Program-made: the position numbers and the translations under genes
Part shown: positions 53,636 through 63,688 of the stretch, in pieces
Layout of the letters: every line of letters begins with the position of its first letter
How positions within the stretch are numbered: the stretch's first letter is position 1
NCBI RefSeq assembly: GCF_000150955.2
Contig: NC_011693.1
Span: 360,359 to 424,358, forward strand
Reading direction: 5' to 3'
Source: Phaeodactylum tricornutum CCAP 1055/1
Lineage: Eukaryota; Bacillariophyta; Bacillariophyceae; Surirellales; Neidiaceae
Length of the DNA stretch: 64,000 nt
Notes under the pieces: generated by a model
Database searches by the model: none
The model's input: the letters and a program-made list of their open reading frames with translations, nothing else
What the model was told of the DNA's origin: nothing

Positions 53636-54406
53636 GGCGTGGGCCCAAACGAGAGGGACTCTCTCACACTACCAACAACACACGTACCCGTACACGCGGG
53701 GGGAGCGCCTGTCACTAACAAGCTAGTTACGATGATGACTGACAATACTCCAGCGAAAGAAAGAGCACTCTGTCAAATTCTCTTTGCGTAGAGGTAATGC
53801 GAGCAAGCTTTCCAGTTTCCCACACAGGGCACTTGATTGTGAAACTCTGGCAGTGCCATCAAGAGTCAAATCGGCGAGTGCCACAGCACGAAAAGTGTTC
53901 GAAGACGGGTTGGGTACGGTAGGTACGGTAGTTGCGGTAGTGCTGATATTTCGGTAGCTCACATTTGAATCTTGCAGCGTGATGTCAGATTGGCGTGGCA
54001 GCGCAGGGAATTACAACGGTCTGTCTGTCTGGTAGCCTTCAAGATGAATGATCTTGCCCGGAGTTCAAACTCGACCGTCACTTTTTCATTCCAGGCCTAG
54101 CTAGATAAGGCTAGTCGATCCTTTGCATCGAACGATGAAACAAGGCCATCCGACTACTTTTGGAGACGCGTTTGTCATGAACATGCAACAATTATCAACA
54201 AGCTATGTAATTGTGTCAGATACGGTGTACAGTATCTGTAAAGAAAGCTTTGACACACTGCTCACAGTCATTCCTCTCCGATTCTGCGTGCTGGCCGGTC
54301 CGAATCCTCTGCCCAAAACATCCATAATTGCAGAAACATCAGGATACTCTCACATTTGGGATACAGTGTATGATGTCTGAACGCCTACACAGGATCAATA
54401 AACAAA
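53636..54406. other. Intergenic region, nothing recognised
   Basis: About 0.77 kb between the coiled-coil gene start and the third GT31-like gene stop. It includes a short GGTACGGTAG repeat near 53920; no gene. Confidence 0.5.
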
Positions 54407-55906
54407 TCACTTCTTGTCTATGTTGTCACAATAACCATACACAAGCGCATGGAATCGGAACATTTCATCCGGTTTGACTTGGTGGAACGCAATGCTGTAC
54501 ACGGACGAGTGATTGGCTCCACCTCGGCGTCCCAAGGGTCGTGCCCACATGTCAAGCCAGTCGTGTGGCTTGGGCATGGCTGGCAGATAATGCAGACCTG
54601 GAGTAAAATGATGATACCGTTCTCCGCCATCACGATCGTGTGTCGGATACGGAAGGATGCGAAACTGTCGAAAGATTTCCGCAACTTTAACGTCTTCGGC
54701 AGACGTCACCACATCCTTGTACATGACGGGTAATCCCTCCGTCACCAGTAGCTTCAACGCGGCCTTATTGAGTGTGTACCCTGGTCCACCGGAGTTGAAC
54801 AATGTTTGAACATTTGCGGCACGAGCAAGACGACTGCCCAAATACAGAGGTACTTGGTCCGATGGTACGAGTGGACTGCTGCTGGACTGGTTGCCCAACA
54901 ACGGTGCGTTGGAGACGCCTCCGTTGGCAGCGGCTCGAATCTCGTCACTTTCCAAATACATACGCAAATTTTCAACCATAACCCACATATCTTCAACGCC
55001 ATGATGGAACCAGTCAAAATCCTCGTAGTACAACTCATATATCGTAGCCCAAATGGAGCGTACCTTCTGCCATATATTGTTGTACTGTTCCGGACCATTG
55101 TGGACGATGTTGACCGCATCGAAAGTGGGGTCGGTAAAGTTGGACGCAGCAACGAAGCCGTCACATTTATGAGCCCAGGTCTGTCGAACGGCCTGCAGCT
55201 TGTGATGAAATGGCTCGCTACTGTAGACGATGCAAAGTATTCTCGCCGGAGTAGACGATTGCGATAGTTGAGTGGCGGTAATTGATTGTTCTGGTGAAGG
55301 TGAATGAATCCGAAGTCTTTGGAGTGCGTAGTATTCGTCGTCGCGCCGGAGACACTCGGCCGTGAGATTGGGAAAGCTTTCTACGAAGGAGGGCGGGTTC
55401 CGTCGTAAACTGGTCACGTCGTATTGGAAACCAGACCGGCCATGGGCATCCAGGGCACCTTGGAAGGGATGTCTGCGCTCACGTCGAAGACGATGATACT
55501 CATCTAGAGCTGGAGATGTTGTATTCCTTGAGGCGGTCTTAGCAAGCTTGATACGGGGTGCACGTTGAACAATCTGTAAACATTCGTCACACAAAAGGGA
55601 TTGGTTTGTCAAAGGTGGCGAGGAAACTTTCAAGTTGTAAGACACAGTCAGATTGCCACCGTTCGAAGTAGTTGGAGTAGTACGGTTTCTCGGTGTATCC
55701 AACGCTGAGAGCAATGCATCTATCTGGATGAGCAGAGTAGGATCATTCGGTACATTGAAGACTTGCTGTTGAATCAACAGCGTCCTGCCGAGCACGATTC
55801 CTAGGCATACCAGTACAGTAACCTGCACATTACCCACGCATTGTCTACCAGTCCTAGCGTCGCCCCGATTGCCGCCTCGAACTAGACGAGTGAACATTGT
55901 CAGCAT
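54407..55906 (-). CDS. GT31-like glycosyltransferase, copy 3 with altered DxD site
   Basis: 499 residues from ATG 55906. A type II anchor (VTVLVCLGIVLGRTLLI) is followed by the conserved CDECLQIVQRAPRIKLAKT and the GT31-like catalytic part. It aligns with the copies at 29244 and 31826 from the stem to the C-terminus, but is clearly more diverged. In the metal-binding segment it reads HHGVEDMW where the others read HLGGDDMW, so one acidic residue is changed from Asp to Glu. It may have altered metal or donor use. It lies within the EW-motif gene cluster, probably by chance. Confidence 0.8.
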   Translation of the reverse strand: MLTMFTRLVRGGNRGDARTGRQCVGNVQVTVLVCLGIVLGRTLLIQQQVFNVPNDPTLLIQIDALLSALDTPRNRTTPTTSNGGNLTVSYNLKVSSPPLTNQSLLCDECLQIVQRAPRIKLAKTASRNTTSPALDEYHRLRRERRHPFQGALDAHGRSGFQYDVTSLRRNPPSFVESFPNLTAECLRRDDEYYALQRLRIHSPSPEQSITATQLSQSSTPARILCIVYSSEPFHHKLQAVRQTWAHKCDGFVAASNFTDPTFDAVNIVHNGPEQYNNIWQKVRSIWATIYELYYEDFDWFHHGVEDMWVMVENLRMYLESDEIRAAANGGVSNAPLLGNQSSSSPLVPSDQVPLYLGSRLARAANVQTLFNSGGPGYTLNKAALKLLVTEGLPVMYKDVVTSAEDVKVAEIFRQFRILPYPTHDRDGGERYHHFTPGLHYLPAMPKPHDWLDMWARPLGRRGGANHSSVYSIAFHQVKPDEMFRFHALVYGYCDNIDKK

Positions 55907-56835
55907 TCGTTTACTTGTACAGCGACTGTTTCGTTCCGCAAACCCCTTTGGTTTTCGGGAGGCTGCTGAAGAATTGATGACGGATACCGACTGAGAGGGG
56001 CGTTGTTGTTTTTTGGGATGGGCACAGGTACCGCGACGATGCAGGGGTTAGCTGAATTAACAGAGGAACAGAAGGCACAATATGGTAGAAAAGCGAAACG
56101 GTATTCGGATGACTGGTTGAAAATCAGACGTAAAATACTTTTTTTTGGACAGGTCCTCCCGCCATTTTTCACTTCCGGGACGAAATTTTCCCAAAATTGA
56201 CTAACAGTAACTGTGAGTCGATACCATGTCAGGGGGGGAAATTTCATCCTCTCAAAAAAACTCACGCCATTATTCAAAAAATTGTGCCGTCAATATTTGT
56301 TGCTTTTCATTTTTCTGTACTTGTTTCCATATACTTTTTACAGAGCCTTACCGTGGTCATAAATCGACAACAACAGTTGATGAACCTGGACAGGTTGTTC
56401 ATCGAGTTTGCTATATTTCGGCACGAGATTACAGCCAATTCACAGTCAATAGAAAATTGCTTATTTACTGTTGCATATCAGATATTGGATTTACTAATGT
56501 CGTCCTCTCAGAGCGAATAAAGAAACTCTCGAATTCTTTATTGTTTATACACCCAAGTGCATTCAAAGGACCCTCAGCGTGTCACAAAGTTTTGTCTAGT
56601 TTGAATATCAGAATACCTAATGTAAGCTACTATGACACGTTAAAGCAAGCAGCTATTTGATTATTGTATTCGGCTTCTGCGCTCTTTTCTGGCCGCCCAA
56701 GAATGGCCGAAAGCTACATTCCTCGATTGATTCCACTCGGCTCTCACTAACTGTGAAGGGAACGGCAAACGGCCCACTCACGATCTTTGCATCCCCAACT
56801 CTTCTTGTGGGTGACGCATCATCGTCACAGTAAGC
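55907..56835. other. Divergent upstream region of GT31-like copy 3 and the 56836 gene
   Basis: About 0.9 kb. CTAACAGTAACTGTGAGTCG is at about 56201-56220 and CTAACTGTGAAGGG at about 56748. An open frame of 144 codons (56226-56660) has no domain and is not called. Confidence 0.5.
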
Positions 56836-57894
56836 ATGTCCGAGTGCGGCGGTGGAAAAGTTTTGCCTGCTAAGGATCCATCGCTTGTGGTACGCCGACG
56901 TACTCGTCCTTCCGCCCAAAATGGGTGGCGAAAAGTCCTCGTCTCCGTCGGTGTTGCGGGCGGTGTGTTCGCCGATACCAACGCTGCATGGATTCTTCCT
57001 TTTGTCAAACCGAGGTACGGAATTTACCGTCAACAGTGCGATTCTTTTCCGCGTTGGCAAATGGTCACGAGTCACACGGAGAAGACACGTTTTCGGGAAC
57101 CCGCCAATCCCAAGACGCAGTTTTTGGAGTCGCTTGGATCCCTCGATACCTTGAACCCAGCGTCGCCGGGACAGACCAGCCTACTCGACCTACTCGTTGA
57201 CTCGCAAGGAAATGTAGACGATAGAGAAAACGGTGATATCGAGGACGACGATACCCTTACGGTTCGTTCCGTAGTACACCCGGGACGCTGGGAGTCCATG
57301 ATTGTCGTGGCCCCGGGTACGTGGAAGGTCGTTTACGCACCGCACATGACCAACTTCATTCAACCATTCTTGGGTCTGGAACGTCTCGATGTTTCCTATC
57401 TACTTACCGAAGACGGCACGATCGTCAGTCACGCCGTCTTTACCGGGCCCGTGATCGCGTCCGGTGCAAGTTGGTGGACGTGGCTCACACGCTCGGGACA
57501 GTCCGACCCGCCAACAGAGCCGTCCGCATCCGTTGCATTGTCCGTCAGTGGTACTTTCGGTTCAGTTTCCAATACTACCTGTCGCGTAGACTTTGATCAA
57601 GCGTGGGTGACTTTTCTGTCCAACTGTGGGAAAGACGGTGTTCCGGCAAACACGATCGATGCCGACACGTCCTTTTCCTCGGCCGCACCCGTTTCCTCGT
57701 CGGCATCACGCAATCAACCGGTCGCGTCCATTGTGCAAGTACCCGACTCGTGGTCCAAACGCCTCGTGACGACTTTAGGTCGTGCGGCCTTTGTCCCCCA
57801 GGTTTCCGTATTCCCCGTGGCATTTTTGGACGACAATCTGATTGTGTTTGATTTCGAACTACTAGGAACCCGCATTTGTGCTCGTAAACAGTGA
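56836..57894 (+). CDS. PAP/fibrillin-like protein (tentative)
   Basis: 352 residues from ATG 56836, single exon. Residues of about 110-240 contain SLLDLLVDSQGN and APGTWKVVYAPHM, then SYLLTEDGTIVSHAVF. This resembles the lipocalin-like start of plastid lipid-associated (PAP/fibrillin) proteins, but the match is weaker than for the gene at 10896. The C-terminal part ends VAFLDDNLIVFDFELLGTRI, fitting a closing beta strand. The N-terminus is basic and lacks a clear signal peptide, so targeting is uncertain or an upstream exon was missed. If real, a plastid lipid-binding role is likely. Confidence 0.5.
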   Translation: MSECGGGKVLPAKDPSLVVRRRTRPSAQNGWRKVLVSVGVAGGVFADTNAAWILPFVKPRYGIYRQQCDSFPRWQMVTSHTEKTRFREPANPKTQFLESLGSLDTLNPASPGQTSLLDLLVDSQGNVDDRENGDIEDDDTLTVRSVVHPGRWESMIVVAPGTWKVVYAPHMTNFIQPFLGLERLDVSYLLTEDGTIVSHAVFTGPVIASGASWWTWLTRSGQSDPPTEPSASVALSVSGTFGSVSNTTCRVDFDQAWVTFLSNCGKDGVPANTIDADTSFSSAAPVSSSASRNQPVASIVQVPDSWSKRLVTTLGRAAFVPQVSVFPVAFLDDNLIVFDFELLGTRICARKQ

Positions 57895-58449
57895 AATGGA
57901 AAGGAATATGCATTGGTGAACCGAAGATTTTTTTCAACAATCCATCTATTTAGACATGGAATGAACGACTGGCTCTATCAGAATATTGGGAATTGCGCGT
58001 TGGTGTCGAAACCCGTCAGTGGGGAACAACAGACAAAAGAGTACCGCAGAGACCGAGGCGGCTTTTGATCAGACGTAGATGGGAGCGTTAGGCAACTGTG
58101 ATATGTAATGAAAACCGCTTCCGCACCTTAGTATTCAAATATCCGCATGTGTGTACCCACACGCCAACTTGACCGATGTCAATAAAGGATGGTACGTGCA
58201 CCGAGTAATCGATTTCTCCATTAAATCGGCAGTGATTTGTTGTTTACCGCTGCGCTACGAGATTACACTCTAGATACAAGACAAAACGCAATTGTCGAGA
58301 GCGTGAAAAGGATACAAAAAGTGCTAACATTAAAACGTGGCCTATTCACCCGGCAGGTTATATGTATATGTGAACGTGTGTGTGTATGGATGGGTGGATA
58401 GATGGATTTCCCTGACCCCCGACCGCCGACACCCTGGCGCGTGTAACGG
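57895..58449. other. Convergent 3' region, nothing recognised
   Basis: About 0.55 kb between two converging genes. A short GTGTGTGTATGGATGG stretch is at about 58375-58390. Confidence 0.5.
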
Positions 58450-59499
58450 TTAGTGCCGAGAAAGAGGAGTATCCCGAAACGGACTCTTGGAGTTGTCCAG
58501 TTTGGGCACGGAAAAGCGACCGTTTGGTTTATGACCCGCCGCCGTGTGCCGGAGTTGCTGAAATCGTTGGTAAAGCCGCAGTTTAACGAGTCCCCAGGTC
58601 GTTTTGAGATTTTGTCGGAGAGACTGAGTGTGTTCCACCAATACTTCGACTTCGCGTTCCTTTTCGGCCAGCGTGGTGCGGGCTTGAGCGATTTCATCCC
58701 GGACTCTCTGTACTTGTTCATCCTTTTGCATGAGTCTATTGTGGAACTGAATTTCCATACGTTCCATGGTGTGTCGGGCTTGTTCTTCGGCGGCTTTTAC
58801 GCGTCTGGTGGCTTCGTCTTGTTTTTGCGCAACGAGTTCCTTGGCGGCGGTTTGTTCGTTCCCCCGCGCGACCGTGGCGTTCCGGAGTGTGTCTTCGAGC
58901 ACTCGCACCCGGGTCTGGGATTGTCGCTGAGCCGTGGCGTGGGCGTCCCGGAGTTTTGTGAGTTCGTCGTGGGCCCGTTGTTGGACTTGAGCCACCGCGC
59001 GGGCTTGGTCGGCTTGGGCACGGGCGAGTTGGTGGCGGAGTTCCGGTACGGTAAGTTCGTGTGCGGCTTCGTCGGAAGGGAGTGACGCGAGACGACGGGC
59101 GTCCGCGTCCGCTTCCGCTTCGGGCGTTGCGGTGGATGTTGTAGTGGTGGAGGATGCGATTGGAGAGGCTACCGTGTCCCGACGGTGCTGTCGCAAGGCG
59201 GTGACGAGTGTGCGGAGTTCCGGGATGGTGAGATTGTGAATGGGCGTGTCGAACAGAGCACTGTCGTCAACGTTGTTGTTGTCGTCAACGCGGTCCACGA
59301 GAACGGCGTCGGGAATCACCGTGGGTCGCGGGGACGGACGGTGGGCGTAGTGTAGGCGAAACCTCGGTGACGCTGGGGGATTGTCGATGAGGGCTCGACC
59401 GCCACATCGTCGTCCCGTAGCGGGGAAAAGCAAGGCCGAGGCAACGGATGTGGCGGACACCGTAAGGAGGAATCGAAGGAACGAGACGCAAGGGGACAT
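58450..59499 (-). CDS. Signal-peptide coiled-coil protein, divergent from PYCO1
   Basis: 349 residues from ATG 59499, single exon. The signal peptide FLRFLLTVSATSVASA is followed by LLFPATGRR, compatible with secretion or plastid import (Leu, not Phe, after the likely cut). Two related short motifs, HNLTIPELRTLV and HELTVPELRHQL, flank a Thr/Ala-rich linker. Residues of about 135-300 are a charged coiled coil, and the basic C-terminus ends DTPLSRH. No EW motif is present. It is transcribed away from PYCO1 across a 1.36 kb shared region. The function is unknown; a pyrenoid or plastid structural role is only suggested by context. Confidence 0.7.
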   Translation of the reverse strand: MSPCVSFLRFLLTVSATSVASALLFPATGRRCGGRALIDNPPASPRFRLHYAHRPSPRPTVIPDAVLVDRVDDNNNVDDSALFDTPIHNLTIPELRTLVTALRQHRRDTVASPIASSTTTTSTATPEAEADADARRLASLPSDEAAHELTVPELRHQLARAQADQARAVAQVQQRAHDELTKLRDAHATAQRQSQTRVRVLEDTLRNATVARGNEQTAAKELVAQKQDEATRRVKAAEEQARHTMERMEIQFHNRLMQKDEQVQRVRDEIAQARTTLAEKEREVEVLVEHTQSLRQNLKTTWGLVKLRLYQRFQQLRHTAAGHKPNGRFSVPKLDNSKSPFRDTPLSRH

Positions 59500-60856
59500 G
59501 ACGACTACGACTTGTGTGTGTGTAAGGGAAGGACCGGCAGAAGCACAGAGTGGGAACTACAGCAGCTGTGGCTGCTGCTGGACGGCGTTGGAGCTGCTAC
59601 TGCTACTGCTGCTGCTGGGTTGGATAGAGAGTTGGATTCCTATTCTGTTTGGTGGAACTGTGCAACGATGATGGTCGACTCGGATGTGCACACAAACAAC
59701 AAACAGTAAGAGTAACTACCTCTAGACATATACAAACATGCACAAGGGGGTCTGCTGTGGAAGGTATGACGGTGCCTGGACTCGGGAGGCGATGAGATCT
59801 CTACTAGTGTGTGCCGGTTGCGGTGCGTTTAGAAGGAAGACTGGTGTGTGCCTGGTAGTAGTAGTAGTGTTGGTACGGACGGCATTGGGCGTCTCTCGGC
59901 GCGCCCGGAGCGCGCCGGACTGGCCCCGTCACATTCCAATCTTCCAAACATAGGCCATCGGGAGAATGTCAGTATGTCTGTCTGTGTGTTTGTCGGTGTG
60001 TCTGTCTGTGAACATGTGTACGTGTTTGTCTGTACACGGACAGGCCAGCGAGGAGAGGTATCTTCCGTGTTCCGTCCAATGTAGCACAAACAACGAGCTT
60101 GGATCCCGAAATGGAATCTTGGCGTGTGTCTGTCGTCAGTCCGGTTGCAAGATCCAGCCATTCGTATTCGAAAACGTACCAAGAGGGACGTCCGTGTGTG
60201 GATAGAGCAATTTAGGGGGGACCTCGCGTTCGATCGGCAGGCCAGGCCAGGCCGGCACGAGATTTGGGGGCCCACGCTTTGGTTCCGGGTCCTTTTTGTG
60301 TCGGGTGTTGATTGGTAGCTATATGGTGTGATGTAGGGGGGGAACGATTGGAGACGCGTTCGTCATCGACCCGGCCTCCGTTCGCACGAAACCAAACTTA
60401 CGGTATGTGTCCGTAGGAGATTGGTGGATTCAACCGCCACCAAGATTTTGTTTGCCCGAGTGCCCCCCGCACAATCGCAATCGAGATCGGTGCCCTTGCG
60501 GACAATCACGTACCGTTACAATTACAGGCTCACCATTTGTTACTCGTTACCACTGTTGCTACGGACGGTATTTACTTACTTACTCAACTGCCCTCTACGC
60601 AAACGCTAGTTTGAGAAATAGTCTAGGCTCGTTCCTTGCCAATTGCCTGTACTCCTCGTTGCAGAGTGGAGTAGAATCGAACAAACCGGATCGATCCAAG
60701 TCAAGACGAAGCCTTTGGGAAACCCCTACTGTTCCTTTCGCATCGTGAGTGCTTGACAGTGAGTGCTGCTTCTACCAAACAAACACACACACAGACACAC
60801 ACACACACACGTATACATATCCGTAGCTTTATCCTTCTCAGCAAACCCTTGGTAGA
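59500..60856. other. Shared upstream region of the coiled-coil gene and PYCO1
   Basis: About 1.36 kb between divergent starts. It holds TGTGTGTGT next to the coiled-coil gene ATG, a GCTGCTGCT run (about 59565-59617), TGTCTGTCTG repeats (about 59968-60030), TTGACAGTGAGTGC (about 60755), and a CA microsatellite at 60780-60811, about 45 bp before the PYCO1 ATG. No gene recognised. Confidence 0.6.
60783..60811. repeat. CA microsatellite in the PYCO1 leader
   Basis: (CA)n with one GA interruption, about 45 bases before the ATG; likely in the 5' untranslated leader. Confidence 0.8.
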
Positions 60857-62608
60857 ATGAAGATCTCCGTCAAGTCTGCCACGCTGGCCCTGTTGATGGT
60901 GCCGACGACGGGATTCCTCCACGCCCATCCGGCACGATCCGTCGAAACGGCCTTTCACGCTCCCACCCACACTACGTGGAAGACTGGTGCCCGTTGGGGA
61001 CGCACGCCCCGCAGCGGCAGTAGCGGATTCTCTCCGCAGAGTGCCGGGTCCTACGCCGGGCGCTCGGCCTTTGGTCGCGACTCGACCTACGGATCCTCCA
61101 CCAGTGTCGGAAGTGCCACGGCCCCCACCGCCCCCGGATACTCATCCATGCCCGCTAAAGTCTACGCCAACGCGGGTCCCAACCAGAAATACTCCATGAC
61201 CAAATGGTCGCCGCAGAATGGCGCTTCCGTCAATGGAGGCGGCCCATCGGCGTACAGCTCCAGTAACGGTGTGCCAGCCGGAGGTAACGGAGCCATGGGC
61301 ACCGGATACAATCCCTCGGCGCAGTCCAACAACGCCTACCAGAGTTCGGCGCCCGCCACTGGCAGTGCGGCTCCCACGTACAGCTCCATGCCCGGACAAG
61401 CCTACGCTGGATCCGGGCCTCCCAAGAACTACTCCATGGTCAAGTGGTCGCCCCGTGGCGGTGCCACTGGTGGTTCCATCGGTACCGGATACAACCCGGC
61501 TCAGCCGGCATCCGCGGCCTCGTCCAACGATGCCTACACGGCCCCGAGCACGGGTAGTGGTGCCAAGGGGGCTCCCAGCTACAGTTCCATGCCCGGACAA
61601 GCCTACGCCGGATCGGGACCTCGCAAGAACTACTCCATGGTCAAGTGGTCGCCCCGTGGGGGCTCCTCCCGGGCCTCCAACGGTGGAGGTGGAGGCTCTC
61701 CTACCTACAGCTCCCTCCCCGGGCAGGCTTACTCGGGATCCGGCCCCGGCAAGAACTACTCCATGGTCAAGTGGTCTCCCCAGGGAGGCTCCTCCGTCTC
61801 GTCCAACCGTGGTGGAGGCGCGTCGGCCGGTTCTTTGGGAACCGGATACAACCCCGCGCAACCCACGACGGCTGGTGGTGCTTCGTCCAACGAGTCGTAC
61901 AGTGCCCCCAGCACTGGTGGAAGCAGCAGTGGCAGCACCCCCAGCTACAGTTCCATGCCTGGACAAGCCCACGCTGGATCGGGACCTTCCAAGAACTACT
62001 CCATGGTCAAGTGGTCGCCCCGTGGGGGCTCCTCCCGGGCCTCCAACGGTGGCGGTGCCACTGGTGGTTCCATCGGCACCGGATACAACCCGGCACAGGC
62101 AGCACCCGCGGCCTCGTCCTACGGATCCTCCCCTTCCTCGTCCAACAGCAACGCCTACAGTGCACCCACCGGCAATGCCGCTCCTAGTTACAGTTCCATG
62201 CCGGGACAGACCAACACTGGATCGGGTCCCACCAAACGCTACGCCATGGTCAAGTGGTCTCCCCGAGGCGGCTCTGTCGTCTCCTTCAACCGCGTCGGCG
62301 GTGGTGGAGGATCAATGGGAACCGGATACAACCCGGCGCAAGCGGCAGCTCCGCCGGCCGCCGCAGCGGCGAGCTACAGCCCGGCGCCTCCCGCTCCAGC
62401 CAGCAGTGGCTACGGCAACTTGGCCTCGGAGTGGGCCTCCATGAACACGGAAAAGGCCAGTCCCGCTCCGGCTTCCTCGGCCTACGGAGGCGGTGCTCCT
62501 AGTCCCGCTCCTGCGCCGGCTCCGGCCCCCCGATCCGGAAATGCCTACGGTAATTTGGCCGCCGAATGGGGCAGCATGAACCAGGGCGACTCGAGTGCGG
62601 CCTTTTAA
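60857..62608 (+). CDS. PYCO1: PYCO1, pyrenoid Rubisco linker protein
   Basis: 583 residues, single exon. Residues 1-19 are a signal peptide ending TTG/FLHAH (plastid pattern). The rest is a disordered Gly/Ser/Ala/Tyr/Pro tandem-repeat protein. Six KWSP stickers sit at 116, 196, 263, 305, 385 and 466, mostly as NYSMVKWSPRGGS, separated by YSSMPGQAYAGSGP and GTGYNPAQ spacers. The known P. tricornutum PYCO1 phase-separates with Rubisco, and its KWSP motifs bind the Rubisco small subunits; the repeat count and composition here fit it. The C-terminus carries two further motifs, YGNLASEWASMN (519-530) and YGNLAAEWGSMN (564-575), shared with three neighbouring genes. A CA-repeat leader lies just upstream. 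Confidence 0.88.
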   Translation: MKISVKSATLALLMVPTTGFLHAHPARSVETAFHAPTHTTWKTGARWGRTPRSGSSGFSPQSAGSYAGRSAFGRDSTYGSSTSVGSATAPTAPGYSSMPAKVYANAGPNQKYSMTKWSPQNGASVNGGGPSAYSSSNGVPAGGNGAMGTGYNPSAQSNNAYQSSAPATGSAAPTYSSMPGQAYAGSGPPKNYSMVKWSPRGGATGGSIGTGYNPAQPASAASSNDAYTAPSTGSGAKGAPSYSSMPGQAYAGSGPRKNYSMVKWSPRGGSSRASNGGGGGSPTYSSLPGQAYSGSGPGKNYSMVKWSPQGGSSVSSNRGGGASAGSLGTGYNPAQPTTAGGASSNESYSAPSTGGSSSGSTPSYSSMPGQAHAGSGPSKNYSMVKWSPRGGSSRASNGGGATGGSIGTGYNPAQAAPAASSYGSSPSSSNSNAYSAPTGNAAPSYSSMPGQTNTGSGPTKRYAMVKWSPRGGSVVSFNRVGGGGGSMGTGYNPAQAAAPPAAAAASYSPAPPAPASSGYGNLASEWASMNTEKASPAPASSAYGGGAPSPAPAPAPAPRSGNAYGNLAAEWGSMNQGDSSAAF

Positions 62609-63688
62609 ATCGCTACGCCATGATTAGCTTGCGCGTGGTTGTGGCGAGCCGTACGCAAAATCGACCACTTGAAAATGACAACGGTGCCGTCAGTAGGCCT
62701 GTAATGATATCAATAGCTCCAAAGGAGTAAAAGAAATATGTTTGTGCGGGTCTAGTGTATACCTATTTAGCCTTGGCCGATGGTCGTAGTAGATTAGAGT
62801 GGGATGGGGCCCGCTGATTGGGCAATCCGGGCCTCGCCACTACGAAACTGCAACAATAACGGGCTAGAATCATTTGAAAGGAACCAAAGGATTGTAGATA
62901 CTATCATGGGAAAAACATAAGTCTAATTGCCTGACCTGTGCTCTATAGTCGCCCGGTAGACTCACGCTAGAGGGGATAACGAAACACCTTAAGTATGCTT
63001 GACATGGGATTTTCTACCCCAGCTCCGGCCTGTGCAAGCTCACATCGGCGGTTCCAAATCCGGGTTCAAGTTGAAACACGAAGATACTGTACCAAGTGCA
63101 TACAGGCCTATGCCACTAACCGGCAAAAGTGTTGTATGTGGTTGGGTAAGCGGACGACGGAGTATTTGGCCCGTGAATTTGTATGCTGTGTACATGTCAA
63201 TTAATTTAGAGTTAAATATATGGGCCAGGGGAAAAGAGATAAGAACCGAAGACCACTATCGTTCGTCAAAACCAAGACCAGCACTATGCTAACCTTCGTT
63301 GTCATGACAGAGTATTTCTAACAAAGACATTCAAAATTCGTTAATCGTAAAAGTCTTTCTCTGTTTACACGAGTCATAATTTTTTGCGCGTTTGCTTGGG
63401 GGATGGCTAGATCACCTAGTCTCGCGGGTCGCTTCAATTGACGTGAATGGAAAGACCTATCCAAACGCCGGGAGGCGAGCCCGCACCGCCGTGCTCCTCC
63501 TGGTTTGGATGCTCTGCTCTATCAACAGCCGGTGACAATGCAGAAAATCGAAGTTTTTAAGGCCTACCTTCATTTCCTTGTATTCGCTACTACACAGTAA
63601 ATTTCAGCGTCAATCAGCGTAAAAGGATAAAAAATACATCAAGTGGTCTAGCCTGATAAGCCTAGTTTCTTCGGCGGTGGTCCAAATT
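62609..63688. other. Intergenic region with a TIR-end copy
   Basis: About 1.1 kb downstream of PYCO1. No credible gene; it holds a 31-bp copy of the TIR element end at 63399. Confidence 0.5.
63399..63429 (+). repeat. 31-bp copy of the TIR element terminus
   Basis: Identical to the first 31 bp of the left inverted repeat at 8317 (GGGGATGGCTAGATCACC through CTCGCGGGT); similarity then stops abruptly. Confidence 0.85.

Noticed and set aside
56226-56660. 144-codon ORF after an ACTGTGAG element
   Set aside because: AT-rich, no domain, and composition unlike the neighbouring genes. Transcript data could reverse this.
59829-60275. 148-codon minus-strand ORF between the coiled-coil gene and PYCO1
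   Set aside because: Made largely of translated TGTCTG repeats and GC-rich sequence, with no domain.
61218-62444. 408-codon alternative frame inside PYCO1, and a 276-codon antisense frame at 61142-61972
   Set aside because: GC-rich tandem repeats keep other frames open. The main frame carries the signal peptide and the conserved motifs.
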